Part shown: one piece after another, positions 17,909 through 25,325 of the stretch
Position numbering within the stretch: position 1 is the first letter of the stretch
Layout: every line of letters starts with the position of its first letter
Assembly: GCF_001704635.1 (NCBI RefSeq)
Contig: NZ_MAXF01000013.1
Coordinates: 2,501 to 66,500, forward strand
Direction of reading: 5' to 3'
Length of the DNA stretch: 64,000 nt
Origin: Streptomyces sparsogenes
Lineage (GTDB): Bacteria; Actinomycetota; Actinomycetes; Streptomycetales; Streptomycetaceae
Notes under the pieces: model-generated
Seen by the model: only the letters and a program-made list of their open reading frames with translations
Told to the model about the DNA's origin: nothing
Database searches by the model: none
Translations under genes and position numbers: made by a program

Positions 17909-18098
17909 CCCCTAGGGGGTGTCTCCTCGATCTCTGTGGATCAGCCCGCGGCGTCAGGGGGCACCGCCCAGCGGTAGCTGGGGGCGCGTGCGATCGCAAG
18001 GCGGAGGGTCGCCCTCGCGGGGGCACCGCCCAGCGGTAGCTGGGGGCGCGTGCCAGGCGTCGCGGACCCGCAGAGATCGGGGAGACACCCCCTAGGGG
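17909..18098. repeat. MITE-like element with 18-bp terminal inverted repeats
   Basis: CCCCTAGGGGGTGTCTCC (17909-17926) is repeated exactly inverted at 18081-18098, and the homology extends inward through CGATCTCTG. Each end holds CTAG. Inside are two identical 35-bp direct copies (17957-17991 and 18019-18053) of a unit beginning GGGGGCACCGCCCAGCGG and ending TGGGGGCGCGTGC, each self-complementary. The 190-bp element has no coding capacity and looks like a non-autonomous transposable repeat. The rest of 17754-18181 shows no gene. Confidence 0.75.
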
Positions 18099-18181
18099 AC
18101 GGTGGGGCCCGCCGCACCCTCTCGTACGCGGGCGGGCGCCCACGGACGCGCGCTCGCGGGTACGCGTTCGGGGCGCCGCGC

Positions 18182-18298
18182 TCAGGGCGAGGCGATGGTC
18201 GCGACCACGCCGATGACCACGGTGATGCCGAGCATCACGCCCAGGATGATGAGCAGCTTCTTCTGACCGTTCGGCGGGTTCTCGTCGAGCACTGGCAT
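18182..18298 (-). CDS. SGM_5486-family transporter-associated mini-protein
   Basis: A 38-residue protein with a short polar N-terminus (MPVLDENPPNGQKK) and one transmembrane helix (LLIILGVMLGITVVIGVVATI). It matches the SGM_5486 family of tiny membrane proteins found next to MFS transporter genes in Streptomyces. That context holds here: the MFS gene lies immediately upstream on the same strand, 54 bp away, so it is probably cotranscribed and may be an accessory subunit. Function not established. Confidence 0.85.
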   Translation of the reverse strand: MPVLDENPPNGQKKLLIILGVMLGITVVIGVVATIASP

Positions 18299-18352
18299 GG
18301 CCCCAGTGTCCCACCGCCCCGGGCCCGCCCCGTCACCGCCCCGGCCGTCCGC

Positions 18353-19660
18353 TCAGATCTCGTCCTCGACGGTACGGTCGCGCCCGGCGACGAGCCCGGC
18401 GGCGATCTGCGGCAGCATCAGCCCGGCCATCAGCGCGATGGGCAGGTCCCAGCCGCCGGTGTGCTGGTAGAGCGCGCCGACCAGCAGCGGCCCGGGGATG
18501 GACAGCAGATAGCCGGTGCTCTGGGCGAAGGCGGACAGCCGCACCACGCCCGCGGCGGTCCTGGCCCGCATGCCGATCATGGTCAGGGCGAGCGGGAAGG
18601 AGCAGTTGGAGACGCCGAGCAGCAGCGCCCACACCCAGGCGCCCTGGGCCGGCGCGAGCCACAGCCCGGCGTACCCGGCGAGCCCGAAGGCCCCCAGGAC
18701 CACCACCAGCGGACCCTGGCTGCTCAGCCGAGCCGCGAGCGAGGGCAGTACGAAGGCCAGCGGCACGCCCATCACCATGGTGACCGCGAACAGCAGCCCG
18801 GCCGTGGAGGCGGAGACCCCGGCGTCCCGGAAGACCTGCGGCATCCAGCCCATGGTGATGTAGGCGGCGGTGGCCTGGAGGCCGAAGAAGACGGCCAGCG
18901 CCCAGGCCGTGGGGCTCTTGGTGATCCGGGTCCGGGCGGCGGCCGGGGCCGAGGCCTTGGCAGTGGCCGTGTCGGGGGCGGGGGCCGGGCCCGTCTCGGG
19001 TGCGGCGGCGCCGCCCGTGCGGTCGCGGGCGAGCAGCGGCCAGGGCAGCACGGCGACCGCCGCGAGCACCGCCCACACCCCGAGCCCGACCCGCCAGCCG
19101 CCGCCCAGGGCATCGGTCATGGGGACCGTGACGGCGGCCGCGCCCGCCCCGCCCAGCGACAGGGCCATGGAGTAGCCGCCGGTCATCGGGCCCACCCGGT
19201 CGGGGAACCAGCGCTTGACGAGCACCGGCATGAGGACGTTGCCCACGGCGATCCCGGCCAGCGCGAGCGCGCTGGCGGCGAGGAAGGCGGCGGTTCCGCC
19301 CACCAGGGGGCGTACGGCCAGGCCCGCGGTGATGGCGGCGAGCCCGGCGCAGACGACGGCGCCCGGCCCCCAGCGGCGGGCCAGCCGGGGCGCGGCGAGG
19401 CCGAAGAGGGCGAAGCAGGCCGGGGGCACCGAGGTGAGCAGCCCGGCGACGGTGCCGCTCATGCCGAGGTCGGCCCGCGCCTCTTCGAGGAGCGGGCCGA
19501 GGCTGGTGACGGTGGGGCGGAGATTGACCGCGGCGAGGACCAGGGCGAGGACCAGCAGGCGGCGCCGCCATGGGCCACCGGCGGGCTCCGGCGCGCCGGC
19601 CCGGCGTGGCTGTCCTGTCGGTGCGTCGGTGTCGGGTGTCGCGAGTTCCTGGTCGGCCAT
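18353..19660 (-). CDS. CynX/NimT-family MFS transporter
   Basis: A 435-residue major facilitator of the CynX/NimT (cyanate/nitroimidazole-type) group, with about 12 transmembrane helices beginning LLVLALVLAAVNLRPTVTSLGPLL, the family's signature NLRPxxTSLGPLL. Such proteins export small anions or drugs; the substrate is unknown here. It is divergent from a FadR-type GntR regulator with a perfect palindrome between, and is followed by the SGM_5486 mini-protein. Starts at 19660, 19669 and 19672 are all possible. I chose 19660 (MADQELATPDT); no clear ribosome site is present, so it may be leaderless. Confidence 0.9.
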   Translation of the reverse strand: MADQELATPDTDAPTGQPRRAGAPEPAGGPWRRRLLVLALVLAAVNLRPTVTSLGPLLEEARADLGMSGTVAGLLTSVPPACFALFGLAAPRLARRWGPGAVVCAGLAAITAGLAVRPLVGGTAAFLAASALALAGIAVGNVLMPVLVKRWFPDRVGPMTGGYSMALSLGGAGAAAVTVPMTDALGGGWRVGLGVWAVLAAVAVLPWPLLARDRTGGAAAPETGPAPAPDTATAKASAPAAARTRITKSPTAWALAVFFGLQATAAYITMGWMPQVFRDAGVSASTAGLLFAVTMVMGVPLAFVLPSLAARLSSQGPLVVVLGAFGLAGYAGLWLAPAQGAWVWALLLGVSNCSFPLALTMIGMRARTAAGVVRLSAFAQSTGYLLSIPGPLLVGALYQHTGGWDLPIALMAGLMLPQIAAGLVAGRDRTVEDEI

Positions 19661-19665
19661 GCCCG

Positions 19666-19682
19666 CCATCATAGAATGATGG
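19666..19682. promoter_or_regulatory. palindromic operator candidate (GntR/MFS)
   Basis: CCATCAT (19666-19672), spacer AGA, ATGATGG (19676-19682): a perfect 7-3-7 inverted repeat located at the start of the MFS gene and upstream of the divergent GntR-family gene. Its position fits an operator for that regulator. Confidence 0.6.
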
Positions 19683-19774
19683 GATGAATGGGTGTCCAGT
19701 GGTTCCCCACCGCTCGACGACGGGCGGACGGCATCATGAGAGCACCCGCATCCCGGCCCAGGCACAGGAGAGTC

Positions 19775-20467
19775 ATGCCGCTGACCTCACCCCGGCGCTC
19801 CGCGCTCGCCGACCAGGTGATCGCCCAGCTGCGCGCCCAGATCACCTCAGGAGAGTGGCCGGTGGGATCCCGGATCCCCACCGAGCCGGAGCTGGTCGAG
19901 CAGCTCGGGGTGGCGCGCAACACCGTGCGCGAGGCGGTGCGCGCGCTCGCGCACAACGGCCTGCTGGACATCCGGCAGGGCTCGGGCACCTATGTGCTGG
20001 CGACCAGCGAGCTGGCCGGGGTGATGCACCGCCGCTTCGCGGACGCCGACCCGCTGCACGTCGCCGAGTTGCGCAGTGCCCTGGAGACGAAGGCGGCGCG
20101 GCTGGCCGCTGAGCGCCGCACCGCGCAGGACCTCAAGCAGATCGACGCGCTGCTCGACCGGCGCGAGCAGGCATTCGCCTCCGGGGACGCCGAGGCGTTC
20201 GTCGAGGCGGACGCGACCTTGCACATGGCCGTCGTCGCGGCCTCGCACAACGAGGTGCTGGCCGAGCTGTACGCGGATCTGGGCGGGGTGATCCGGCAGT
20301 TCCTGCACGGGGACGTCGAGGGCGGGCTGCGCCCCGAGGACCATGTGGACCACGCGCGGCTGGTGGAGGCCATCCGGGCCGGGGACGGCGAGCGCGCCGC
20401 GGCGGAGGCCGGCACCCACCCCTTCAGCTGCCGGTACGCCGACCGGGCGAACCGGACCGCCGGCTGA
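19775..20467 (+). CDS. FadR-subfamily GntR transcriptional regulator
   Basis: A 230-residue regulator. The N-terminal winged helix (about 5-75: LADQVIAQLRAQITSGEWPVGSRIPTEPEL and NTVREAVRALAHNGLLDIRQGSGTYV) is classic GntR. The C-terminal FCD domain (about 90-220) includes the metal/ligand His-type residues in ADATLHMAVVAASHN and DHVDHARLVEAI. It presumably controls the divergent MFS exporter in response to a small carboxylate-like ligand. AGGAG lies just upstream of 19775; in-frame ATGs at 19688 and 19736 give Arg-rich extensions without similarity. Confidence 0.9.
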   Translation: MPLTSPRRSALADQVIAQLRAQITSGEWPVGSRIPTEPELVEQLGVARNTVREAVRALAHNGLLDIRQGSGTYVLATSELAGVMHRRFADADPLHVAELRSALETKAARLAAERRTAQDLKQIDALLDRREQAFASGDAEAFVEADATLHMAVVAASHNEVLAELYADLGGVIRQFLHGDVEGGLRPEDHVDHARLVEAIRAGDGERAAAEAGTHPFSCRYADRANRTAG

Positions 20468-20537
20468 CCCGGACCCGACCGCAGGCCGACCCGGACCGGA
20501 ACCCTGGCTGCCCCGGACTGGCGGACGCCGGCTGACC

Positions 20538-20606
20538 CGTACCGGACCGCCGGCCGACCCCCGTACCGGACCGCCGGCCGACCCCCGTACCGGACCGCCG
20601 GCTGAC
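20538..20606. repeat. 24-bp tandem repeat, three copies
   Basis: CGTACCGGACCGCCGG begins units at 20538, 20562 and 20586, exactly 24 bp apart. The unit echoes the final codons and stop of the GntR gene (GGACCGCCGGCTGACC near 20453-20468), suggesting local duplication of the gene's 3' end. Confidence 0.75.
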
Positions 20607-20615
20607 CGCGCCCGG

Positions 20616-20942
20616 TCAGCGGTGGTGGCTCACCCAGGCCTTCCGTATCTCCTTCCAGCAGCGCTCGGCGAGCCGTACGTGCTGGGCCGGGCCGACCTCG
20701 ATGGAGCGGCCGTCCATGTCCGGGTCCCACCATCGCGCGCACTCGACATGCAGCTGGACCCGGTCCGTCTGCGGGTTCGGGTTGAAGCAGCTGGCCGTGG
20801 CGTGCGACCCGCGCACCCAGGTGCTGCACGCCGCCTCACGCGGCCGGGTACGCTCCTGGGCGGCCGAGTTCGAGGCGACGGCGATGAACCCGACCACGGC
20901 CGCGACCAGCACCGCGGCCGCGACGCAACGGGACCTACGCAT
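20616..20942 (-). CDS. small secreted protein, unknown function
   Basis: A 108-residue protein with a signal peptide (RRSRCVAAAVLVAAVVGFIAV, about 2-22) and a mature part with four cysteines (in EAACSTWV, TASCFNP, HVECARWW and AERCWKE), consistent with two disulfides. It is rich in aromatic and charged residues and has no recognisable domain. A very strong GAGGAGG site 7 bases before the ATG makes this a well-supported gene. Convergent with the GntR gene. Not recognised as any enzyme; possibly a small carbohydrate- or wall-binding protein, but that is a guess. Confidence 0.8.
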   Translation of the reverse strand: MRRSRCVAAAVLVAAVVGFIAVASNSAAQERTRPREAACSTWVRGSHATASCFNPNPQTDRVQLHVECARWWDPDMDGRSIEVGPAQHVRLAERCWKEIRKAWVSHHR

Positions 20943-21057
20943 GGCAGGACCTCCTCGACCGTGCTCTCCACCGTGCCGAACCGCCGCAGCGCCCGATACT
21001 CCACAGTGCCCGTGCCGACGGCCGCCGCGCGCGGCGCACTGCTCCGAACGGGCGAAC

Positions 21058-21102
21058 GGCCGCCGCCCCGGCCCGCGGAGCGCGGGAACCGGGGCGGCGG
21101 CC
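21058..21102 (-). terminator. hairpin downstream of fabI
   Basis: GGCCGCCGCCCCGG (21058-21071) pairs perfectly with CCGGGGCGGCGGCC (21089-21102), with an inner CCCGC/GCGGG stem. It lies about 95 bases past the fabI stop. The intervening DNA has direct repeats CCAGACCAGCC and GGGCGGGAC and no gene. Confidence 0.75.
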
Positions 21103-21196
21103 GGAAACAGCCAGGACGAGACCGGGCGGGACGGGACCGGGCGGGACGAAACCGTCCAGGACCAGACCAGCCAGGCCCAGACCAGCCGGGACGGGC

Positions 21197-21967
21197 TCAG
21201 GCGCCCATCATGTGCACCCCGCCGTCGACGTGCACGATCTCGCCGGTGGTACGCGGGAACCAGTCCGACAGCAGGGCGACCACGCCACGGCCGGCCGGCT
21301 CCGGGTCGCTCAGGTCCCAGCCGATGGGCGCGCGGTTGTCCCACACGGTCGCCAGCTCCTCGAAGCCCGGGATGGACTTGGCGGCCATCGACTTGATGGG
21401 GCCGGCGGAGACCAGGTTGCAGCGGATGTTCTTCTTCCCCAGGTCCCGGGCGAGGTAGCGGCTGGTGGACTCCAGCGCCGCCTTGGCGACACCCATCCAG
21501 TCGTACTTCGGCCAGGCGAACTGGGCGTCGAAGGTCAGGCCGACGATCGAGCCGCCCCGCGGCATGACCGGCAGGCAGGCCATGGTCAGCGCCTTGAGCG
21601 AGTACGCCGAGACGTGCACGGCGGTGGACACGTCCTCCCAGGAGCCCTCCAGGAAGTTGAAGGCGCCCTGCGGGCCGAAGGCGATCGAGTGCACGACGCC
21701 GTCCAGGTCGACGCCCTCGCCGAGGTGTTCGCGGACCTTGTCGGCCAGCCCGTCCAGGTGCTCCTGGTTCTGCACGTCCAGCTCGATGACCGGGGCGGGC
21801 TTGGGCAGCCGCTTGGCGATCCGCTCGACGAGGGAGACCCGGCCGAAGCCGGTGAGGATGACCTCGGCGCCCTCGTCCTGGGCGAGCTTGGCGGCGTGGA
21901 AGGCGATGGAGGACTCGGTGATGACGCCCGTGACCAGGATGCGCTTGCCGGCGAGAATTCCACTCAT
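21197..21967 (-). CDS. fabI: enoyl-[acyl-carrier-protein] reductase FabI (InhA type)
   Basis: A 256-residue NADH-dependent enoyl-ACP reductase, the last step of each FAS-II elongation cycle. The cofactor site starts ILVTGVITESSIAFHAAKLAQ. The catalytic Tyr-x6-Lys is in PKYDWMGVAKAALE, and the substrate-loop region is SAGPIKSMAAKSIPGF. It is the orthologue of mycobacterial InhA, the isoniazid/triclosan target. It is the second gene of a two-gene operon, 5 bp after fabG, an arrangement conserved with mycobacterial mabA-inhA. Confidence 0.97.
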   Translation of the reverse strand: MSGILAGKRILVTGVITESSIAFHAAKLAQDEGAEVILTGFGRVSLVERIAKRLPKPAPVIELDVQNQEHLDGLADKVREHLGEGVDLDGVVHSIAFGPQGAFNFLEGSWEDVSTAVHVSAYSLKALTMACLPVMPRGGSIVGLTFDAQFAWPKYDWMGVAKAALESTSRYLARDLGKKNIRCNLVSAGPIKSMAAKSIPGFEELATVWDNRAPIGWDLSDPEPAGRGVVALLSDWFPRTTGEIVHVDGGVHMMGA

Positions 21968-21972
21968 GACGT

Positions 21973-22677
21973 TCAGTGACCCATGCCCAATCCGCCGTCG
22001 ACAGGGATGACGGCTCCAGTGATGTACGCGGCCTCATCGGAGGCCAGGAAGCGGACCGAGGCGGCGATCTCCTCGGGCTGCGCGTAGCGCGCGAGCGGCA
22101 CCTGCTTGACGATGTTCTCCCGCTGCTGCTCGTCGAGCGCGCGGGTCATGTCGGTGTCCACGAAACCGGGCGCGACCACGTTGACCGTGATGTTCCGGGA
22201 GCCGAGTTCACGGGCGAGGGAGCGGGCGAAGCCCACCAGACCGGCCTTGGACGCGGCGTAGTTCGCCTGCCCCGCGGAGCCCAGCAGACCCACCACGGAC
22301 GAGATCAGCACGATACGGCCCTTGCGGGCCCGCAGCATCCCGCGGTTGGCGCGCTTGACGACACGGAACGTACCGGTGAGGTTCGTCTCCAGAACGGTGG
22401 AGAAGTCCTCCTCCGTCATCCGCATCAGCAGCTGGTCCCGGGTGATGCCGGCGTTGGCCACCAGCACCTCGACCGGGCCGTGCTTCTCCTCGATCTCCTT
22501 GTACGCCTGCTCGACCTGCTCCGGCTCCGTGATGTCGCACTTCACCGCGAGAAAGCCGGCCGGCGGCTCCCCGGACCGGTAGGTGATGGCGACCTTGTCG
22601 CCTGCGTCGGCGAAGGCACGGGCGACGGCGAGGCCGATACCGCGGTTTCCTCCGGTGACGAGAACCGAGCGGCTCAA
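21973..22677 (-). CDS. fabG: 3-oxoacyl-[acyl-carrier-protein] reductase FabG
   Basis: A 234-residue SDR that reduces beta-ketoacyl-ACP with NADPH in fatty-acid elongation. Motifs are complete: TGGNRGIGLAVARAF cofactor loop, NAGITRDQLLMRM, catalytic Ser in LISSVVGLLGSAGQANYAASKAGLVGF with YxxxK, and VAPGFVDTDMTR. The open frame extends to 22803, but conserved FabG begins SRSVLVTGGNRG. The best start is TTG at 22677, with GAGGG 7 bases upstream. This gives a rare TTG initiation for an essential gene. Confidence 0.96.
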   Translation of the reverse strand: MSRSVLVTGGNRGIGLAVARAFADAGDKVAITYRSGEPPAGFLAVKCDITEPEQVEQAYKEIEEKHGPVEVLVANAGITRDQLLMRMTEEDFSTVLETNLTGTFRVVKRANRGMLRARKGRIVLISSVVGLLGSAGQANYAASKAGLVGFARSLARELGSRNITVNVVAPGFVDTDMTRALDEQQRENIVKQVPLARYAQPEEIAASVRFLASDEAAYITGAVIPVDGGLGMGH

Positions 22678-22824
22678 GGGACCACCCTCTCTGTTGGATG
22701 TCGTGCCGGGCGTCACTATGTGTGGCGACCCTTGTGTACGCAAACTATCGGGCAAACCCCCGGGCCGGGGAATCGAGCACGCACAGGGGCACTCCCCGGT
22801 CACTGTTGACTTCCTACAGAACGC

Positions 22825-23475
22825 TCACCCGGGCATGTCCGGCAAGGCTTCGCGGATCAGGCCGGTCAGCGGGCCGTCGGTGCGCCAGCCGAGGGACTCG
22901 TACAGCGCCCTCCCCTCGATCGTCGCGCCGAGCACCGCCGCCGAGGAGCCCGCCTCGACGGCGGCGTTGACGAGCGTGCGCATGACCAGGCTGCCGAGCC
23001 CCCTGCGGCGGTGGGCGGGAGAGGTCTCGACCTGGTCGACGACGGCGGGGCGCCCGGGGGCGGGCACGGCGATCTGCCCCCGCGCGGCGAACGCGCCGTC
23101 CTCCGTCAGGACGAGCACCCGGGTGGTGCCGCCCCGGGCCCAGGTGCGCACCCGGTAGCCACGGGGAGCCACCGCCTCGGCCGTGCGCAGCCGCGCCGAC
23201 ATGAGAAAGCCGTCGATGTCGAAGCGCCAGCCGGGGGCCACGCATGACGCCACCGACTCCGGCGGCAGGAAGAACTTCAGCCAGGTGCCGGGGGCGGTGG
23301 CCGTCCCGGTGAGCTTGCGTATCAGCGGCGCGTCGGCATCGGGGAGTACGTGCCGGGTCACCTGCCCGGCCAGCCCCACATCGATGGTGAACCCCCAGGG
23401 CTCCTCCACGGGTAGCGCCGCACCGCGCGACACCGCCCAGCCCTCGACCCACGAGCGCACCAGCTCCGCGTCCAT
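22825..23475 (-). CDS. GNAT-family N-acetyltransferase
   Basis: A 216-residue protein. The C-terminal half is a GNAT domain with the acetyl-CoA loop VETSPAHRRRGLGSLVMRTL (Q/RxxGxG/A) and ALYESLGWRTDGPLTG. The N-terminal half (about 1-100) resembles the DUF/GNAT double-domain organisation of Streptomyces acetyltransferases and includes GTWLKFFLPPESVASCV. The acceptor substrate is unknown. ATG start at 23475. It is divergent from the TetR gene, and the palindromes lying between could regulate both. Confidence 0.85.
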   Translation of the reverse strand: MDAELVRSWVEGWAVSRGAALPVEEPWGFTIDVGLAGQVTRHVLPDADAPLIRKLTGTATAPGTWLKFFLPPESVASCVAPGWRFDIDGFLMSARLRTAEAVAPRGYRVRTWARGGTTRVLVLTEDGAFAARGQIAVPAPGRPAVVDQVETSPAHRRRGLGSLVMRTLVNAAVEAGSSAAVLGATIEGRALYESLGWRTDGPLTGLIREALPDMPG

Positions 23476-23546
23476 CCGAAACCGCCCCCATCTCTTCTTA
23501 TGTAAGAGGTCAATACCGGGAACGGATGTTACATGGGCTCACGGGA

Positions 23547-23572
23547 TGCACTGGTGAGTGCAATTGTTGCAC
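23547..23572. promoter_or_regulatory. two overlapping operator-like palindromes
   Basis: TGCACT-GGTG-AGTGCA (23547-23562) and GTGCAA-TTG-TTGCAC (23558-23572) are perfect 6-bp inverted repeats that share bases. They lie between the divergent GNAT and TetR genes, a typical place and size for a TetR operator. Confidence 0.65.
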
Positions 23573-23573
23573 C

Positions 23574-23632
23574 GGGCCCACATCACGGGCCCACATCACG
23601 AGCCCACGCCATGCGCCACGCCATGCGCCACG
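23574..23632. repeat. short tandem repeats in the TetR leader
   Basis: GGGCCCACATCAC occurs at 23574-23586 and 23587-23599 with a degraded third copy, then CCATGCGCCACG at 23609-23620 and 23621-23632. Two adjacent short tandem arrays between the palindromes and the TetR start codon. Confidence 0.7.
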
Positions 23633-23648
23633 GAAGGGGACTCCCGCC

Positions 23649-24314
23649 ATGCCCGGTGCGGTACCAAGCGCGTCCGGCGGACTGCCCGACAAGCGCCGGG
23701 CGATCTCCCAAGCCGCGCGTCGGGTCTTCGGGCGCGAGGGGTACGCCCGGGCCAGCCTCGACGTGATCGCCGCCGAAGCCAATGTCGCCAAGCGCACCAT
23801 CTACAACCACTACGCCGGCAAGGAGCAGCTGTTCCTCTCGGTCGCGATCGAGGGCGCCGACGCGGTCACCGAGGCCGTGCGCGTCCTGATGGAGCGGCAC
23901 CTGCGGAAGATCGTGGACCTGGAGGAGGACCTGATCGCCTTCTGTCTGGACCGGGCCAAGGCGGTGACCGAGTTCCCCGACCACTTCGCGCTCGTCCGCA
24001 CGATTCACGCCGAGGTGACCCGGCTGCCCGACGCCGTCCTGGAGAGGTGGACGGCCCACGGACCGCCCTCCGCCCACAAGCGGCTCGCCCCGTACCTCCA
24101 GAAGATCGCCGACCGCGGGCTGCTGGAGTTCGACGACGCGGAGAAGGCGGCGAACCGGCTGAACACGCTCACCACGAACGACGTACTGATCCGCTCCTTC
24201 TACGGAGCCGTTCCCCTGCCCGAACCGGTAGTCGAAGAAACCATCACCGAAGGCGTACAGGCGTTCCTGCGCCTCTACGCCCCGCCGTCGGCCGCCCCCC
24301 ATCAACAGAACTGA
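23649..24314 (+). CDS. TetR-family transcriptional regulator
   Basis: A 221-residue regulator: helix-turn-helix (about 15-60: ISQAARRVFGREGYARASLDVIAAEANVAKRTIYNHYAGKE in two segments) then an all-helical ligand domain similar to TetR_C families with AefR-like features. It is followed 9 bp later by a cupin gene and a small monooxygenase-like gene, so it likely controls this trio and itself through the upstream palindromes. ATG at 23649 follows AAGGGGA. The frame is open to 23526, but that extension encodes Arg/His/Pro repeats from tandem DNA. Confidence 0.92.
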   Translation: MPGAVPSASGGLPDKRRAISQAARRVFGREGYARASLDVIAAEANVAKRTIYNHYAGKEQLFLSVAIEGADAVTEAVRVLMERHLRKIVDLEEDLIAFCLDRAKAVTEFPDHFALVRTIHAEVTRLPDAVLERWTAHGPPSAHKRLAPYLQKIADRGLLEFDDAEKAANRLNTLTTNDVLIRSFYGAVPLPEPVVEETITEGVQAFLRLYAPPSAAPHQQN

Positions 24315-24323
24315 GGGTTCCGC

Positions 24324-24890
24324 GTGTCCTTCCTCTCCCCCGACTATCCCGAGATCATCTACTCCGGCGACGAGGGCGAGACCTCCGCCACCTTCCGCCC
24401 TGCCGACACCCCGCCCGACTACACATCGCCCGGGGGAGCCACCTACCACTACCTTTCCACCCGGCTGACCACGGACGGGCTCTTCGGCCTCTACCGGAAC
24501 CGCCTCGGCCCGGCGGTCGGAGGCACCAGCCCCCACTTCCACAGGACCATGTCCGAGGCGTTCTACGTCCTGTCGGGCGAGATCCACGTTTTCGACGGCG
24601 AGCGCTGGAGGGACGCGACGCGGGGTGACTACCTCTACGTCCCGCCGGGCGGCGTGCACTCGTTCGGCAACATCTCCGGCGAGCCGACGGAATTCCTGAT
24701 CCTCTTCGCCCCCGGAGGAGCCCGCGAAGGCTACTTCGAAGGTCTCGAGCACCTTGGCGGGATGGCCGATCAGGAGCGGGCCGACTTCTTCCTCCGCCAC
24801 GACAGCTTCTTCACCGACATGACCAAGGGCCCGGCAGCGGATTCCTGGGAGGACAGGGCCGCCCTCCGCAAGGCCTTCAAGACCCGCTGA
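24324..24890 (+). CDS. cupin-domain protein
   Basis: A 188-residue single-cupin protein. Motif 1 is PHFHRTMSEAFYVLSGEIHVFDG with two metal-type His and a Glu; motif 2 is PPGGVHSFGNIS with a third His. Such proteins are small metal-dependent dioxygenases, isomerases or binding proteins; the substrate is unknown. GTG start 6 bases after GAGGG and only 9 bp after the TetR stop, indicating cotranscription. The C-terminal 60 residues form a helical tail (EGLEHLGGMADQERADFFLR). Confidence 0.9.
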   Translation: MSFLSPDYPEIIYSGDEGETSATFRPADTPPDYTSPGGATYHYLSTRLTTDGLFGLYRNRLGPAVGGTSPHFHRTMSEAFYVLSGEIHVFDGERWRDATRGDYLYVPPGGVHSFGNISGEPTEFLILFAPGGAREGYFEGLEHLGGMADQERADFFLRHDSFFTDMTKGPAADSWEDRAALRKAFKTR

Positions 24891-24919
24891 GCGGGCCATA
24901 CGACGAGAGGACCCCGAGA

Positions 24920-25255
24920 ATGTTCGCAGTGATCTACCGGTGGCGGCTCCAACCGGGCAGGGAACAACAGTTCGTCGACGGGTGGCACCGGGTGACCGCG
25001 GCGATCCACCAGCAGTGCGGCAGCTACGGGTCGAGGCTGCACCAGGCGGACGACGGTACGTGGGTCGCCTACGCCCGCTGGCCCGACGCGGCGACCCGCG
25101 ACCGATCCGGGACAGTCGACCCCGAGGGCCTGGCCATGATGCGGGAGGCGGTCGAGGAGCGCTTTCCGGAGATCCGTATGCAGATCATCGACGACATGCT
25201 GGCGGAGCCGAACCCTGAGCCGGACGCCGCCCTTCCATCCCCCGGCAGCAGCTGA
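24920..25255 (+). CDS. antibiotic-biosynthesis-monooxygenase (ABM) domain protein
   Basis: A 111-residue ferredoxin-like-fold protein: VIYRWRLQPGREQQFVDGWHRVTAAI and SRLHQADDGTWVAYARWPDA are typical of ABM/dimeric alpha-beta barrel proteins, which oxidise quinone-like substrates or act as heme or stress-related factors. It is the third gene of the TetR-cupin-ABM set, 29 bp after the cupin gene. The combination suggests detoxification of an aromatic or reactive compound. Substrate unproven. Confidence 0.85.
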   Translation: MFAVIYRWRLQPGREQQFVDGWHRVTAAIHQQCGSYGSRLHQADDGTWVAYARWPDAATRDRSGTVDPEGLAMMREAVEERFPEIRMQIIDDMLAEPNPEPDAALPSPGSS

Positions 25256-25325
25256 ACGCCTGACCGCGCCCGCCCCCTCGCCCCGGCAGCATGAGCGCGC
25301 CGCCCCACCCCGCTGCCCCACAGCA

